A DNA stretch of 64,000 bases. Source: Glebionis coronaria. Taxonomy: Eukaryota > Streptophyta > Magnoliopsida > Asterales > Asteraceae. A model generated the notes under the pieces. It saw only the letters and a list, made by a program, of their open reading frames with translations, was not told the DNA's origin and searched no databases. A program made the position numbers and the translations under genes. The stretch lies in contig CM046878.1 in the NCBI GenBank assembly GCA_025667525.1, forward strand, positions 389,302,974-389,366,973. Direction: 5' to 3'. Below, one piece after another: positions 1 to 10,788 of the stretch (the first letter of the stretch is position 1; each line of letters begins with the position of its first letter).

Positions 1-3000
1 CCAGACATCAAACTTAACCCAGCCATTCACCAACTGACACCTCACCTTTACCCACCCAAACCCGTTTATCCTACCCACGACCCAACCAAACCCACACTTA
101 CCCGGCCCAAACTTATTAAACCAGTTTTAATATTAATAAACACTTTTAAACGTGTTTATTTATTATAAAAACTGGCGCCAAACACACACTATTCACCCAT
201 CTCCCCTAATTACCCAGCCAAGAACCCTAATTTGGGTTTAATTATTTAATCGATTTCACAAACCCAACTAGTGCAGAATACCAATTAACCCCACCAAGAT
301 TCAAACCCACTCACAAACCAGACCACCCGTGACCTCCTTGTGGGTCCCCCATTGTCCCCTGCCCCATGGTTTGTTCAAAATAAGCAAAGAAGGAATCTTG
401 CCAGTCCATCTACGGCTTGTACACATTTCTTGGCCCCAAAGGAATGCACCAACACATCAGATCAATCCATAACAGCTATCTTCATCAGAATCATCGCATG
501 AGGACTTTGACCAATTTCAAAAGTTCAAGACCAAAAGGGCAAAGCTGGAAATTCGTGGATTAGGGTTTAGCAATTGTAATATTTTATTCAGAATTCTAGA
601 ATAGTCATAGACCTAGTATAAATACAAGTAGCATGTTACTTGTATTTCTTGTTCCAGTTTTTGTAAATTCTTGATTTAATTAATGAAAATGAACAAATTA
701 AACATTTACAATCTCTGAGTTCCTTCCTTTTTGTTTTGTTAGTGTAACATTTATTTTAAATTGCAAATTAGTTATAGGTTTCAAAAGGTTTACATTTATC
801 TAAGAATTTTCAGAAAATCGTTTTTTGATAAGTTCTTGAAAAAGTTTTTTTTTTACTTGAAATCATTTAAAAGAAGATTGAAGTGAAAGTGGAGGTCTTG
901 TTTAAGTGATTTCAAGCAGTTGGTTTCAAGTTGTTTATAAGTTTCAAAAGTTTCAAGCAAAATGAAAAATCTGTTTCATTTTTTTAGCTTAAGCAAAAAG
1001 CTATAGCAGCTTATTCAATAAGCTTGCCTATAGCTTATTTGCTCTTCTCAACAGGTCACTATTCTTTGTTGTTGTTTTTGGCAGGTACAAGTATTCAGTT
1101 CTTCCTTCTCATTGCATTTCATAAATCTTGAAGACATATTGGGGTGTTTGGGACTGTTGTAGTCCCCACCTAGCATTTCTCTACAAAAAGCTCACTCATA
1201 AGCTCTTAATAAGCTCTCAAAACATCCAAATTGGAAGGCATCAGCTTGGTATGGCTTGAACCCCACTTGGCTCTTTTTTTTGAAGTTTTATAAGAATTTA
1301 TGTGATTTTGTGTTTAAGTGCTACATGTTGGATTTTTCTGTTTGATTAGGGTTATATTAGTTTTGTGTGCATGCTAGAAGTAATTAGAACCAGTATAGGT
1401 GGATTTGGTTGAGTTTTGGTTTGAAAATATAGATTCTGATAATTAAGGGGGTGTTTGGTTCTGCTTGATAGGTTAGAAATTTGACATGTTTTTGGCCTAA
1501 ATACAGTTCACATATGCTCCATTAGGGTAGTGTTGTTTTATAGTATCATTTGCTTCAGGTTTGTATGAAAAATTTGGAAGTTGCAAGTTTAACTTAGCAT
1601 ATAGCTCAAAAAAATCAGAAAGTGCCCCATCTGCTTAGCTTTAGCTTGATTTTGCCCACCCAATTTGCAAAGCTGTTAGATAATAGGGTAATATAGGATA
1701 TTAGATAAGTTTTAAGTGATTTGGTGATATTGTGAGCAAGTTTTGGCCTGTTAAAAATCGTATTTGAGCACCTAGGGATAAGTTACTGTTCACCAGCAAC
1801 ATTAAAACCATAATAGCAACATCTTGCTCGTTTTTTGTGTGATATTTGCTTTGGACTTGTGCTTTTTCTTGCTTGTCTTGACTCCCCACACTCCACTGAG
1901 TGTGGGGGTGCCCTTGGATTTGATTAAAACCAACTCAAGCAAAAGTTCTAGGTCAAAACATCACCAGACCTTGAATTTTCATTAACAGTGGGAACTCCTT
2001 TCCCACTTCCTTAGCATTTGTAGCCACTGCTACACTAAAAGACAGAAACTAAAGAAAGTGTCACTATCAGATCTTACTTTTTTGTCTTTTGTGGTCCAAA
2101 ATAGGAATTAGCATTTGATTCTTTTTCCAATATTTTTCATTTTTAATTTCTGATTTTTTAGTATAATTTAATTTTAGGGTACTGTTCATTTGCTATTTTT
2201 TAGATTAAAGTGCTATTTTTAATTACTTTTTAATTACTGTTTTTGGCATTTAGTGTAGAAAATATATATTTTTCAGATTTAATATTTTTCTTAGGTTTAT
2301 AAAATTAACTTAAGATTTTTAGTATAAAAATTAGTCACTGTTCATCTTTTTAATTATTTTTTATAATTAATTTAGTATAATTAGGGTTTAATTACTAAAC
2401 TGTTTTGTCTTTTAGTGAAAATTTTTACATTTTTCAAACTTTTTCAATTTTCTACTATTCAATAGAGTATTTTAGGATTTTTAAAATTATTAGATTAATT
2501 TTGTCATTATTTTATTATTTTTTAGGATTATTTTAATTTAAAAATAGTTTTAAGTCATTTTAAAAATAGAAAAATAGTTTTTAAAATTCAAGAAAAATAG
2601 TTTTTAGTCATTAAATAATATAAGTTAGTTATTAGTTCAATAAATTAATATTTTGGGCATTTTGTTAATTATATTTAATTTTTGGGCTTTAATTAGCATT
2701 AAAAATTGAATATTTAATTAATAAAAGGTTTTAAAATAAATTTGTTGGATTTTTATTCTTATTTATATTATTTAAGACTTAGTTTAATCATTTAATTAAT
2801 TTTTAGGTTTAATTTTTAATTTCGTCACGTTTTACGTATTTACGTTCGCGTTTTACGTTAAATCGTCGTAGTTTAAACGTAGTCGTAACTCGTCTTTTAT
2901 TTTTCTCTCTTTACACCAAAAACGTCACTAATCCAAACATTGTTATTTTACATAATTGGCATACACAACATACACCTCCTTCGAGAACGAACCCGCATTT

Positions 3001-3083
3001 ATTCGGTTTTACGTTTTTCCTAAAGCGTAGAACTTAATACTTGCCGCACTTATACGTTCTTTTTCCTAAAAGACGTATTTACA
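1..3083 (+). mobile_element. Family D LTR, 3' portion, inserted in copia-1 integrase
   Basis: This stretch matches, on the opposite strand, the LTR at 36393-39847: shared blocks include the TATA region near 617, the CACTCCACTGAGTGTGGGGG block near 1887 and the CGT-rich end at 2820-3080. It is therefore part of a long LTR whose first roughly 500 bp lie left of the window. Whether it is a solo LTR or the 3' LTR of a full element cannot be seen. The right end falls at about 3083 (TTTACA), after which codons of a Copia integrase begin (F-T-W). Nothing in it looks like a gene; the A+T-rich section 2100-2800 is featureless. The exact end is uncertain by a few bases. Confidence 0.75.
617..624 (+). 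promoter_or_regulatory. TATA box of family D LTR
   Basis: TATAAATA lies in the context CCTAGTATAAATACAAG. The second family D LTR has the matching TATAAATGCAA on the minus strand at 38791-38801. Conservation in two copies supports this as the LTR core promoter, which places U3 to its left and R/U5 to its right. Confidence 0.55.
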
Positions 3084-5962
3084 CAACTATCAGTTTACTT
3101 GGACTTTCTTTTTGGCTTTGAAGAGTGATACTGCTAAGACTTTAATTAACTTCATCCAATAGATTGAGAAGAAAACGGGTAATGAGGTTTAAATTCTTAG
3201 AAGTGATAATGGTGGTGTGTTTAGGAACAACCTTCTAAATGCCTTTTGTGTCAATAAGGGAATCTTCAGGGAGTTTAGCATAGCTAGAACTCCACAGCAG
3301 AATGGTGTAGCTAAAAGAAAGAATAGAACTCTAATAGAAGCAGCTAGAACCATGTTGGAAGATGCAAATCTACCTATTTCTTTTTGGGCTGAGGCTGTGA
3401 ACACTGCTTGCTATGTTCAGAATAGGGTCTTGGTCAATAACTTTCATAATAAGACTCCCTATGAATTACTTTGGAATAGGAAGCCTAATATAGACTTCTT
3501 TAGGCCTTTTGGATGTCATGTAGTGATTTTGAATACTAGTGATAACCTAGGTAAGTTTCATTCCAAGGGTGATGAGGGACTTTTTATGGGATATTCCACA
3601 AATAGCAAGGGGTATAGGGTTTATAACAAGAAGTCTCGGATTTTAACAGAAAATATTCATGTTGACTTCTTGGAGAATAAACCAAGTGATCCTGAGTCTG
3701 GACCGAACTGCCTATTTGACTTAGAGCCATTATCAGGGTCCATGAATTATATGCCTGTGCCTAATCCAATTGTTTTGGAAGAACATATTGTTAAGATTGC
3801 AGGTATACAGGTTGCTAAATAAGAAGGATCACATGTAGTTGAGCCAACTCCCATATTTGATTATGTCACCATACCTATATTGTCGGATGGGTTTGTGCGA
3901 GCATCTGCTGCTGCTAGAAAAGAGGAAGAAGAGCAACAAGAAAAACTAGTTGATGAATCCATGCATGCGTCTTCATCCGCTAACAAGGCCAATCCAGACG
4001 CTGAAACGTTAAATTCAGACGCTGACACGTTGAATTCAGCCGTTGACATCTCGTTTGGAAATTTATTCTCTTCCTCCAAAAGAAATATTTTTGAACATAT
4101 TGAAGACCCCATACCCAATCACGATGACAGTGGCCCAGTTCCAACCACTGACAACATACCTCCAAGTTCAAGTGGGGATGGGAGTAGCAATGAAGCTGAT
4201 ATTGGCAACATGGAGTCCACTATTCATGACAACTCACTATTTGGGGGAGGAATACTTACAAAGGTGGTCAAAGAACATCCTCCCTCCCAAATAATTGGTG
4301 ATATTCAGACTCTTGTTCAAACAAGGAGGACTAAGAAGACTCAAGCTGGATTCATTGCTAATATTCACAAGAAGGAAGATACTCCTTTTGTTCAAGAATG
4401 TTTGTTTGCCTATTTTCTCTCTCAGTTAGAACCAAAGAAGATTTTTGATACTCTTAAAGAAGAAAGCTCGGTTGAAGCAATGCAATAATGAGCTTCATAT
4501 GTTTTCTATTCAAGATGTTTGGGAGCTATTAGACTGTCCAAGGTATGTCAGGCTTATTAGGACAAGATGGGTTCTAAGAAACAAGAAGGATGAGAGAGGC
4601 ATTGTTGTTAGAAACAAGGCAAGACTGGTTACTTAGGGATACACACAGGAAGAAGGTATTTATTATGAGAGGTTTTGGCACCTATTTCTAGGATCAAAGC
4701 AATAAGGATTTTCCTAGCCTATGCTTCTTGTATGGGTTTCAAAGTCTACCAAATGGACGTGAAGAGTGCATTCTTGTATAGCACAATCAAAGAAGAAGTC
4801 TATGTCATGCAGCCTCCTGATTTTGAAGATTCTAAGCATCCAGATAAAGTTTATAGAGTAAAGAAGGCTATGTATGGCCTTCATCAGGCCTCTAGAGCAT
4901 GGTATGGAACACTTTCCACTTATTTGGTGGATAGTGTCTTTAAGAGCGGTACCATAGACCAAACATTGTTTACAAAGAAGGAAGGGAAGGATTTATTTCT
5001 ATTTAGGTTTTTGTAGATGATATTATCTTTGGTTCATCTAACCAAAGAATGAGTGATGAATTCTTCAAACTTATGACAGATAAGTTTTATATGAGTGCTA
5101 CGGGAGAGATGACTTTCTTTCTTGGTCTTCAAGTTAAGCAGAAAGAGGAGAGGATGATATCTTCATTTCTCAAGATAAGTATGTGGTTGAGATCTTGAAG
5201 AAGTTTGGCTTTTCACCTCATGAAAAGCGAGTTAGCACTCCCATGGACAAGGAACACCCATTGGGAAAGATTAGAGAAGGAAAAGAGGTTGATGTCAGGC
5301 ACTATAGATCGATGATTGGATCCTTGATGTATCTTACAACTTCAAGACCTGATATCATGATTGTAGTATGTGCATGTGTACGTCATCAAGTCACACCCAA
5401 GGAGTGTCACCTTCATGCAGCTAAAAAGATCTTTAGATACCTTTGATGCTTTCCCACATTGGGATTATGGTATCCTAGAGAGTCTCCTTTGGAGCTTATT
5501 GGCTATTCAGATAGTGATTATGGAGGTGATAATCATGATAGAAAATCCACAACTAGTGGATGCCAATTTCTTGAGAGCAGGCTTATATCTTGGCAATACT
5601 AGAAACAAACAGTGGTGGCTAATTCTACAACTAAAGCTGAGTATGTGGCTGTAGCTGCATGTTGTGGACAAGTTCTATGGATTCAAAACCAGTTGTTGGA
5701 TTATGGGTATAATTTTATGCATATCAAGAATTTAGTAGATAATAACTGTACATTGTGCATCATTAAGAATCATGTACATCACTCTAAAACTAAACACATA
5801 GAAATTAGGCATCATTTTATAAGAGATTGTTTTGAAAAAGGTTTAATCCATCCAAATAGGATAGACACGGAAGAGAATGTGGCTGATCTTTTAACTAAAC
5901 CTTTTGATGTGGGGAGGTTTCAGTACTTGGTAACAAGTATTGGAATGATCAATCTCACCTAA
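3084..5962 (+). pseudogene. copia-1 pol remnant (integrase, RT, RNase H)
   Basis: Ty1/Copia polyprotein remains. Integrase core: the SDNGG aspartate motif near 3208 is present, but the catalytic glutamate position reads NGVAKRKNRTL, so Glu is Lys. An acidic linker follows (3823-4380), then RT (WVLRNKKDERG near 4570, DVKSAFLY near 4757, FVDD near 5010) and RNase H (GYSDSDYGG near 5500, KTKHIEIRHHFIRD near 5790), ending in NVADLLTKPFD and a stop at 5960-5962. Lesions include in-frame stops near 3193 and at 3820-3822 and 4634-4636, and frameshifts near 4485, 4670, 5015, 5180 and 5445. The N-terminal gag, protease and first integrase aspartate are missing because the family D LTR interrupts the frame at 3084. 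It is non-functional. The clade looks Sirevirus-like because of the extra frame downstream. Confidence 0.9.
3977..4048 (+). repeat. Phased CGCTGACA-type motif cluster, linker
   Basis: Four 9-bp sites begin at 3977 (CCGCTAACA), 3998 (ACGCTGAAA), 4019 (ACGCTGACA) and 4040 (CCGTTGACA), spaced exactly 21 bp. They lie in the coding linker between integrase and RT, where 21 bp equals seven codons, so the protein shows a seven-residue repeat (DAETLNS, DADTLNS). Confidence 0.8.
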
Positions 5963-6051
5963 ATGTGTTTTTGAAATCATTGTATAGTATGTACAGGATT
6001 TGCACTGTTATTTGTCTTTATAAAGTATTAGAATTTCCGCTATATTTTCTA

Positions 6052-6103
6052 ACGCTGACAGATGTTATTTTGACGCTGACAAGTGTAAAAATGGCCGCTG
6101 ACA
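6052..6103 (+). repeat. Phased RCGCTGACA cluster after pol (first)
   Basis: Sites start at 6052 (ACGCTGACA), 6073 (ACGCTGACA) and 6095 (CCGCTGACA), with spacing of 21 and 22 bp, all on the plus strand. The cluster is outside the pol frame, so protein repeats do not explain it. Confidence 0.8.
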
Positions 6104-6310
6104 GCAACATGTTAGTTTTTGTGGTTTTTCATCTAATCATGCAGGTATTATGAGTATTGTAGAATTGGATACAGAGTTACTTATGGATCTTTTAAGCGTA
6201 CTGGGAATATGTCAAAAGTTTCTTTATGATGGTTGGAATATTTACATTCCTATCTTAAAATAAAAATTTGTCATATACGTATTATTTTGCAACTGTGTAC
6301 ATCATAGTTT

Positions 6311-6320
6311 AAGGGGAGGT
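6311..6320 (+). promoter_or_regulatory. Internal polypurine tract, copia-1
   Basis: AAGGGGAGGT lies about 350 bp after the pol stop. The identical decamer is on the minus strand of copia-2 at 21714-21723, just after its pol stop. It resembles the LTR-proximal tract AGGGGAGGATT of both elements. A second plus-strand primer is an inference; extra polypurine tracts have been reported in Sireviruses. Confidence 0.5.
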
Positions 6321-6780
6321 TTAGGAAACCTTTAGGATCTTGATTATTCTTAGAATTATCTTATCACAATTCTAGATTGTGTCCACAGGTGAGTGAGAAT
6401 TAGAAATAATGAAGGCTTTTATTTTAAGAATTGTTGGAATTTCTAGTTCTTGAGGCACTGTAGCATGCAAAGTTGATATACTGTGCATGTTGCCAAGAGT
6501 TTTTGGCTTAGAATTGGGATTGGTAGGCTAGGAGACTTGGTGTAAATATTAATTAGGGCTTACCTGGGAAGTTACAAAGAGTTTATATGAGATTTCTTTG
6601 CTGTTAAGAACTTTGGTTAGCAAGGGACACTTGAGGATAATTATGTCTATCTTACTTATACAAGTGTGCATGATTGGACAATGCTTTCCACCCTGCAGTC
6701 ATTTTCAGAGTAAGAGTTATCTTCATTAGGGTAAACTTCTTTGTTAAGGTCTTTTTATTTTTTATTTAATTTATTTTTTG

Positions 6781-6878
6781 CCGCTGACATAGTTTAATTC
6801 CAATGCTGATAAGACCATTTTCAACGCTAACATGGCAAAATTTACACGCTGACAGAATATAGCCGTTACGCGCTGACA
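6781..6878 (+). repeat. Phased RCGCTGACA cluster after pol (second)
   Basis: Five sites start at 6781 (CCGCTGACA), 6803 (ATGCTGATA), 6824 (ACGCTAACA), 6846 (ACGCTGACA) and 6870 (GCGCTGACA), with spacing of 22, 21, 22 and 24 bp. The sequence between sites is not conserved, so this is not a simple tandem repeat. Confidence 0.8.
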
Positions 6879-7067
6879 TTTAATTTTTAACTGTTGAAAA
6901 CACCGGGCTCCACCCATTTGTTATTTTTGACAAAAATTTGGGCCGTAATTTTAAAGAGGTTGTATCTTTTATTAATGAAAGAGATAAGTTATATATTTTC
7001 ACGATTGTTCATTACTTTTTGACTATAAGTGCCTTCTTTTTCAACCAATTATGTGCTTATACTACTC

Positions 7068-7079
7068 CTATAAATTAGG
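7068..7079 (+). promoter_or_regulatory. TATA-like site before copia-1 ORF3
   Basis: CCTATAAATTAG lies about 110 bp upstream of the ORF3 ATG, followed by a CT-rich stretch like a short plant 5' leader. Copia-2 has CATAAATAC at the matching distance before its ORF3. A separate ORF3 transcript is an inference. Confidence 0.35.
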
Positions 7080-8042
7080 CTCACTTCTTTAAACATGGTA
7101 ATTACTATTCTTGTCTTCTAAAATTTTCAAACCTTCAAACCTCTATTGTTAACCATCTTTAGTTTTCACAAAGCATTCAAATGGCACCAAAGTTTAAACC
7201 TGCTAGTGTAAATTTGGGGTTCAGAAGTCAACATAATATGGTGGCTTATATGGTTGACGATAATGTTTTACACCCCCAATACAAAGAGATGATTGGGTAT
7301 TTGATGGCGTCTCTTTTAAGGTATGCACTTTCTCATACTCCACTCGTCCATATCATACACATCAAGCAGTTTTGGAACACTGTACGTTCTGAAACAATTG
7401 ATGGAGTGATTACATTAGTTGGCACTGTTCATGGGGCTAGATGGGTAGTTACTGAAGCTTTAGTTCGTCAAGCTTTACATCTTGATGACGTTTATGGTAT
7501 AACTACCCTTCCCTTATCAGAGCTAGAGCTAGGGCTTCGAGGCTTGGGATATGAATTGCCCCTAGTTGGGCATATAAACAAATATTCTAAACAATAATTT
7601 CCCCCAGCCTGGAAGTACCTAATACATGTCATTCTACAATGTTTGAGTCCCAAATGCTCGTCTTTTAATGAAATAAATCGATCAATCAGTTGTGCTCTTG
7701 TTTGCCTTGCAAATAGGCAAAAATATAACTTTTTTAAATTGGTTTTTGGTGGCATGTGTCACAACAAGGGTAACAAGATGACTCTTGCTTACCCAAGGTT
7801 TTTACAAATGGTTTTGGATGCACAATAGTATTGTTGTAGGGAGCATGAGAACTTTTATTATATCCCTACTCAAAAGAAAACTATTTTTGGTAACATGAAC
7901 ACCCCTCCATTTAGAGACCTTCCTCTCACCCCAGCCATGCAAGCTGTCATTCAGGAAACTACAAACCCTGAACCACAACCAGACCCTATCCCAGAACAAC
8001 CTCCATTCCCACAACACATGAACATTGACCCACAACCCTTAG

Positions 8043-8093
8043 GCGCTGACATTTCAAATGTGGGCGCTAACACACCCAACCCAGACGCTGACA
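8043..8093 (+). repeat. Phased GCGCTGACA cluster in ORF3 (first)
   Basis: Sites start at 8043 (GCGCTGACA), 8064 (GCGCTAACA) and 8085 (ACGCTGACA), exactly 21 bp apart and in frame, giving the peptide series GADISNV, GANTPNP, DADTIAP. Confidence 0.8.
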
Positions 8094-8768
8094 CCATTGC
8101 TCCTCACACCCAAATTGACCCACATTCCACTTCCTCATCTGAACAACCAGACATTAGGTTTGAGAAACACCAAAGGACTACTAGAGTGTTCTCCTATGGT
8201 GGTCCTAGCCATGTAGCAGATGGAACCATCACCACAAGTGTGGTTGGTGACATGGGTGGGGCTGGGACTATTGGCACTAGCTTAGAAGCAGGTCAAGACA
8301 GTCCCAACATCATTAAGACCACACCCATGCCATATGAATCTCTCTTGGGGGGTCAAATCCCCATGATAGAGGAGGGCAGAATGGAACCTTTATTAGTCTT
8401 GGAATTGACAGCGATCTGCATGCGCTTGCAAAAGCAAAATGCAGATCTTGTACAGATTGTCACCACTCAAGGCCTTAAAATCAAGTCTTTGAGGGAGAGG
8501 TTGGTTACTTTGGAGTCTGCCCATGCTAGGAGGAGGCAGTTTAGAGTTCTTTCTTCATGGGAGGATTCTTACAAAGTGTAGGGTGAAGCTACAGAGCCTG
8601 TGCATTTGAGTGATAAGGACTCACAAGAGGGTGTTTCTTTTAGAAACAAGGATGTGGAGATAGCTGAAATTCTAACAGGTTTGAAGGAGAAGCCAGGTTT
8701 TGATACTTCTTTGATTACTCCTAAGCATCTATCATTCGTAGAGATGATAAGGCAAGTTACAGAGTCAG

Positions 8769-8819
8769 CCGCTGACACTCAGGTTTTGAACGCTGACATT
8801 AATAAATCAGACGCTGGCA
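8769..8819 (+). repeat. Phased CGCTGACA cluster in ORF3 (second)
   Basis: Sites start at 8769 (CCGCTGACA), 8790 (ACGCTGACA) and 8811 (ACGCTGGCA), exactly 21 bp apart. The peptide here (AADTQVL, NADINKS, DAGRLAG) differs from the first ORF3 cluster, so the DNA motif is better conserved than the protein. Confidence 0.8.
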
Positions 8820-10290
8820 GACTTGCAGGTATGGCTAGTGTGTCCCAACCATTACCTATTATCAAAGATGTTTCTACACAGGTACCATCAACAACTTTAC
8901 CAGCAATTGGAGCTTTGGATAAAGGTAAAGGAGTTATGGTAGAAGGACAGGTACCCAAAGAGGCAGCCCAACAACAATTTGATGAAATGCTTGCTCATCA
9001 GTTGCAAGAGCAAGAAAAGAAGGGGCTTAGGAAGGGTAGCATAGAAGCACAGATTCTCTCATCAGAATCTAAAGGTGATGAGATGGATGAATCTGGTGGT
9101 GAAAAGGAGGAAAGTGATCATGGGTCTAATATTTTAGAGGAAGACCCAGAAAGGTTAGAGTATGGGGAGGATGAAGTGGCTAGGGAGAAGCTTAGGTAGT
9201 TGAAGCTGCAGTTTGATTTTGACATGCCTATGATTGATGAGCTCTATTTTAAGTATGAAGAGAAAGTCTTGAATGATCCAGATATTTCTTTGCCTGAGAA
9301 GATTTGGTGTTTAGAAGGATTTTTGAGGCTGCAGGGAGATATAAAGGTGTTTGAAAAAAATAGAGCTTGCAACATTCTTCAACAGAACAAAACAATAAGG
9401 AGAGAGTTATATTACATGATGTGAAGGTGTCACCAGACTGGGTGGACCTACACAAAGCTCAAAAAGCTCACGTTTGACCATTTGGAGCAATTGGCTTATC
9501 CAATTTGGGATTTCTTGTGTAAAGACAAGACTATTAGGCTGCTCTCCAAGGAAATGCAAGAGGAAATGGAGGTACAGATGAGAATAAAGAAATCATCTAT
9601 GGTTCAAAGGCCAGTGAAAAAGGGATTGAAGATTGGATTTCAAGTACTTGATCAATTAAATTCAAGTGAAGCTATGATAAGGAAGACTATGAAGCTCTCA
9701 CCATTGGAAGCTTCAGATTATGCAGAAGTGTTACCTTTGGACTTCAGAAACCCCATAGTCAAGTATGAGGAAGATGCAAGTGGTTTCTGGGTGGCCACCA
9801 GAACAGGTAACAAGGTACACACATTCACTTCTCTGATTTTTTTTGTTTGCAAGTATGGATAGAGAGAATTTGGTAGCTTTGTGGGATTTAATGAAAGCTA
9901 AGTATGAAGCTGAAGAGCCTTCTTCAGTAAATGGAATAAAGATCTGGACCACATTCAAGAGAATGATTTTTCCAGATGAAGCTAATATAATTTGGTTGGA
10001 TTTGGATGACCTTAGTGGGTTGAAGTGGCGTTTGTTTTCAGCTGTTGGTGTATACTATCTTAGTACTTCAAAATTTGCAGAATATCTTTTGGTTGATGTT
10101 GCATATCTATGTCTCGAGATGTTTTGAAGATGATGGTATCCACAAAGTTAGAAGTTGACTATACCAGTGATGTTAGTAAGGATTTTGTTAGGTTTATTTA
10201 TTCTCAAATTCATAATTAGTTTGTATTTGTAAGAATCCTCCTTGTACTAAGTTTTTATTCCAAAACATGATTACTAGAGTAGATATCAAG

Positions 10291-10303
10291 ATTAGGGGAG
10301 GAT
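10291..10303 (+). promoter_or_regulatory. Polypurine tract of copia-1
   Basis: ATTAGGGGAGGAT lies immediately before the 3' LTR. The copia-2 tract is nearly the same (TTTAGGGGAGGAT). Confidence 0.7.
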
Positions 10304-10334
10304 TATTGGGAATAAAATTAACAAAGTCACTGGG

Positions 10335-10420
10335 ACGCTGACAAGAAGAACTTGGACGTTGACAAGAGTAAAAGAGGCGCGGACAGATGTGCACTGACAA
10401 AGCATATTTGAGCACTGACA
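10335..10420 (+). repeat. Phased CGCTGACA cluster in copia-1 LTR U3
   Basis: Sites start at 10335 (ACGCTGACA), 10356 (ACGTTGACA), 10377 (GCGCGGACA), 10391 (GCACTGACA) and 10412 (GCACTGACA), with spacing of 21, 21, 14 and 21 bp. They lie 140-230 bp upstream of the TATA box at 10561, a usual place for regulatory protein binding. Confidence 0.75.
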
Positions 10421-10560
10421 AAGAGAAGTTCAAATACTGATGGAATACTTAGTCTACACGTTTTGTAATTCTAGTAAAGATATATTCAATATTGTATTTT
10501 ATATGTTTATCTTTACCAAGAATAGTTGATAGGTAGACCTTTGTACACGACTCCTTGTGT

Positions 10561-10569
10561 TATAAAAGG
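10561..10569 (+). promoter_or_regulatory. TATA box of copia-1 LTR
   Basis: TATAAAAGG is followed by GAGGTCGTAGGG. The copia-2 LTR has TATAAAAGG at the equivalent place (minus strand, 16937-16945). Confidence 0.65.
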
Positions 10570-10788
10570 AGGTCGTAGGGTTAACAATTTTTTACACTTT
10601 CATTGTACGCAAGTTTCAATATTAATCGAAGTGAAAGTTAGGTTTTCTTTGTTTTGTTTTGTTCTTTGTTCTAAGTGTTAATTCCGCCATAACACTTAGA
10701 TTGTTGAATACACAAAGTTTCTCTACGTGTTAAAATTTATTTACTCTCGTTAATACAAAGCTAAATCGATCTAAGTTTAGGATCAACA

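Larger units (their letters stand above)
5963..7180 (+). other. copia-1 spacer between pol and ORF3
   Basis: No ORF of note. The spacer holds two clusters of the RCGCTGACA motif (6052-6103 and 6781-6878), a purine tract AAGGGGAGGT at 6311-6320 and a TATA-like CCTATAAATTAG at 7068-7079. I see nothing recognisable between 6330 and 6770. Confidence 0.7.
7181..10127 (+). pseudogene. copia-1 ORF3, decayed extra frame downstream of pol
   Basis: A single frame runs from ATG 7181 (context CAAATGGC, good for plants) to about 9850, broken by five in-frame stops: TAA 7595, TAG 7826, TAG 8579, TAG 9197 and TGA 9422. A frameshift near 9850 moves the end to 10125-10127. The full protein would be about 980 residues. 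The N-terminus has an ALSHTPLVHIIHIKQFWNT motif shared with copia-2 ORF3 (ALTISPVVSIRIVTQFWNT); a Pro/Asp/Thr-rich middle is followed by helical, acidic, Lys/Glu-rich segments. No transmembrane segment or enzyme motif is visible. Position matches the env-like frame of Sireviruses, and I recall similar unnamed proteins from Asteraceae assemblies. The function is unknown. Confidence 0.7.
10304..10788 (+). mobile_element. copia-1 3' LTR
   Basis: It starts after the polypurine tract with TATTGGGAAT (copia-2 has TGTTGGGAAT, so the terminal TG has mutated to TA) and ends GGATCAACA, as the copia-2 LTR does. It is 485 bp long. A TATA box TATAAAAGG lies at 10561-10569. The matching 5' LTR is outside the window, so no target duplication can be tested. 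Confidence 0.75.

Noticed and set aside
1701..1889. 62-codon frame, and other short frames in 1-3083 and 36393-39847
   Set aside because: They fall in noncoding LTR sequence of family D and are not conserved between the two copies.
7181..10127. ORF3 as a retroviral-type envelope
   Set aside because: Its position fits the env-like frames of Sireviruses, but I see no signal peptide, transmembrane segment or cleavage site; I call it only an extra frame.
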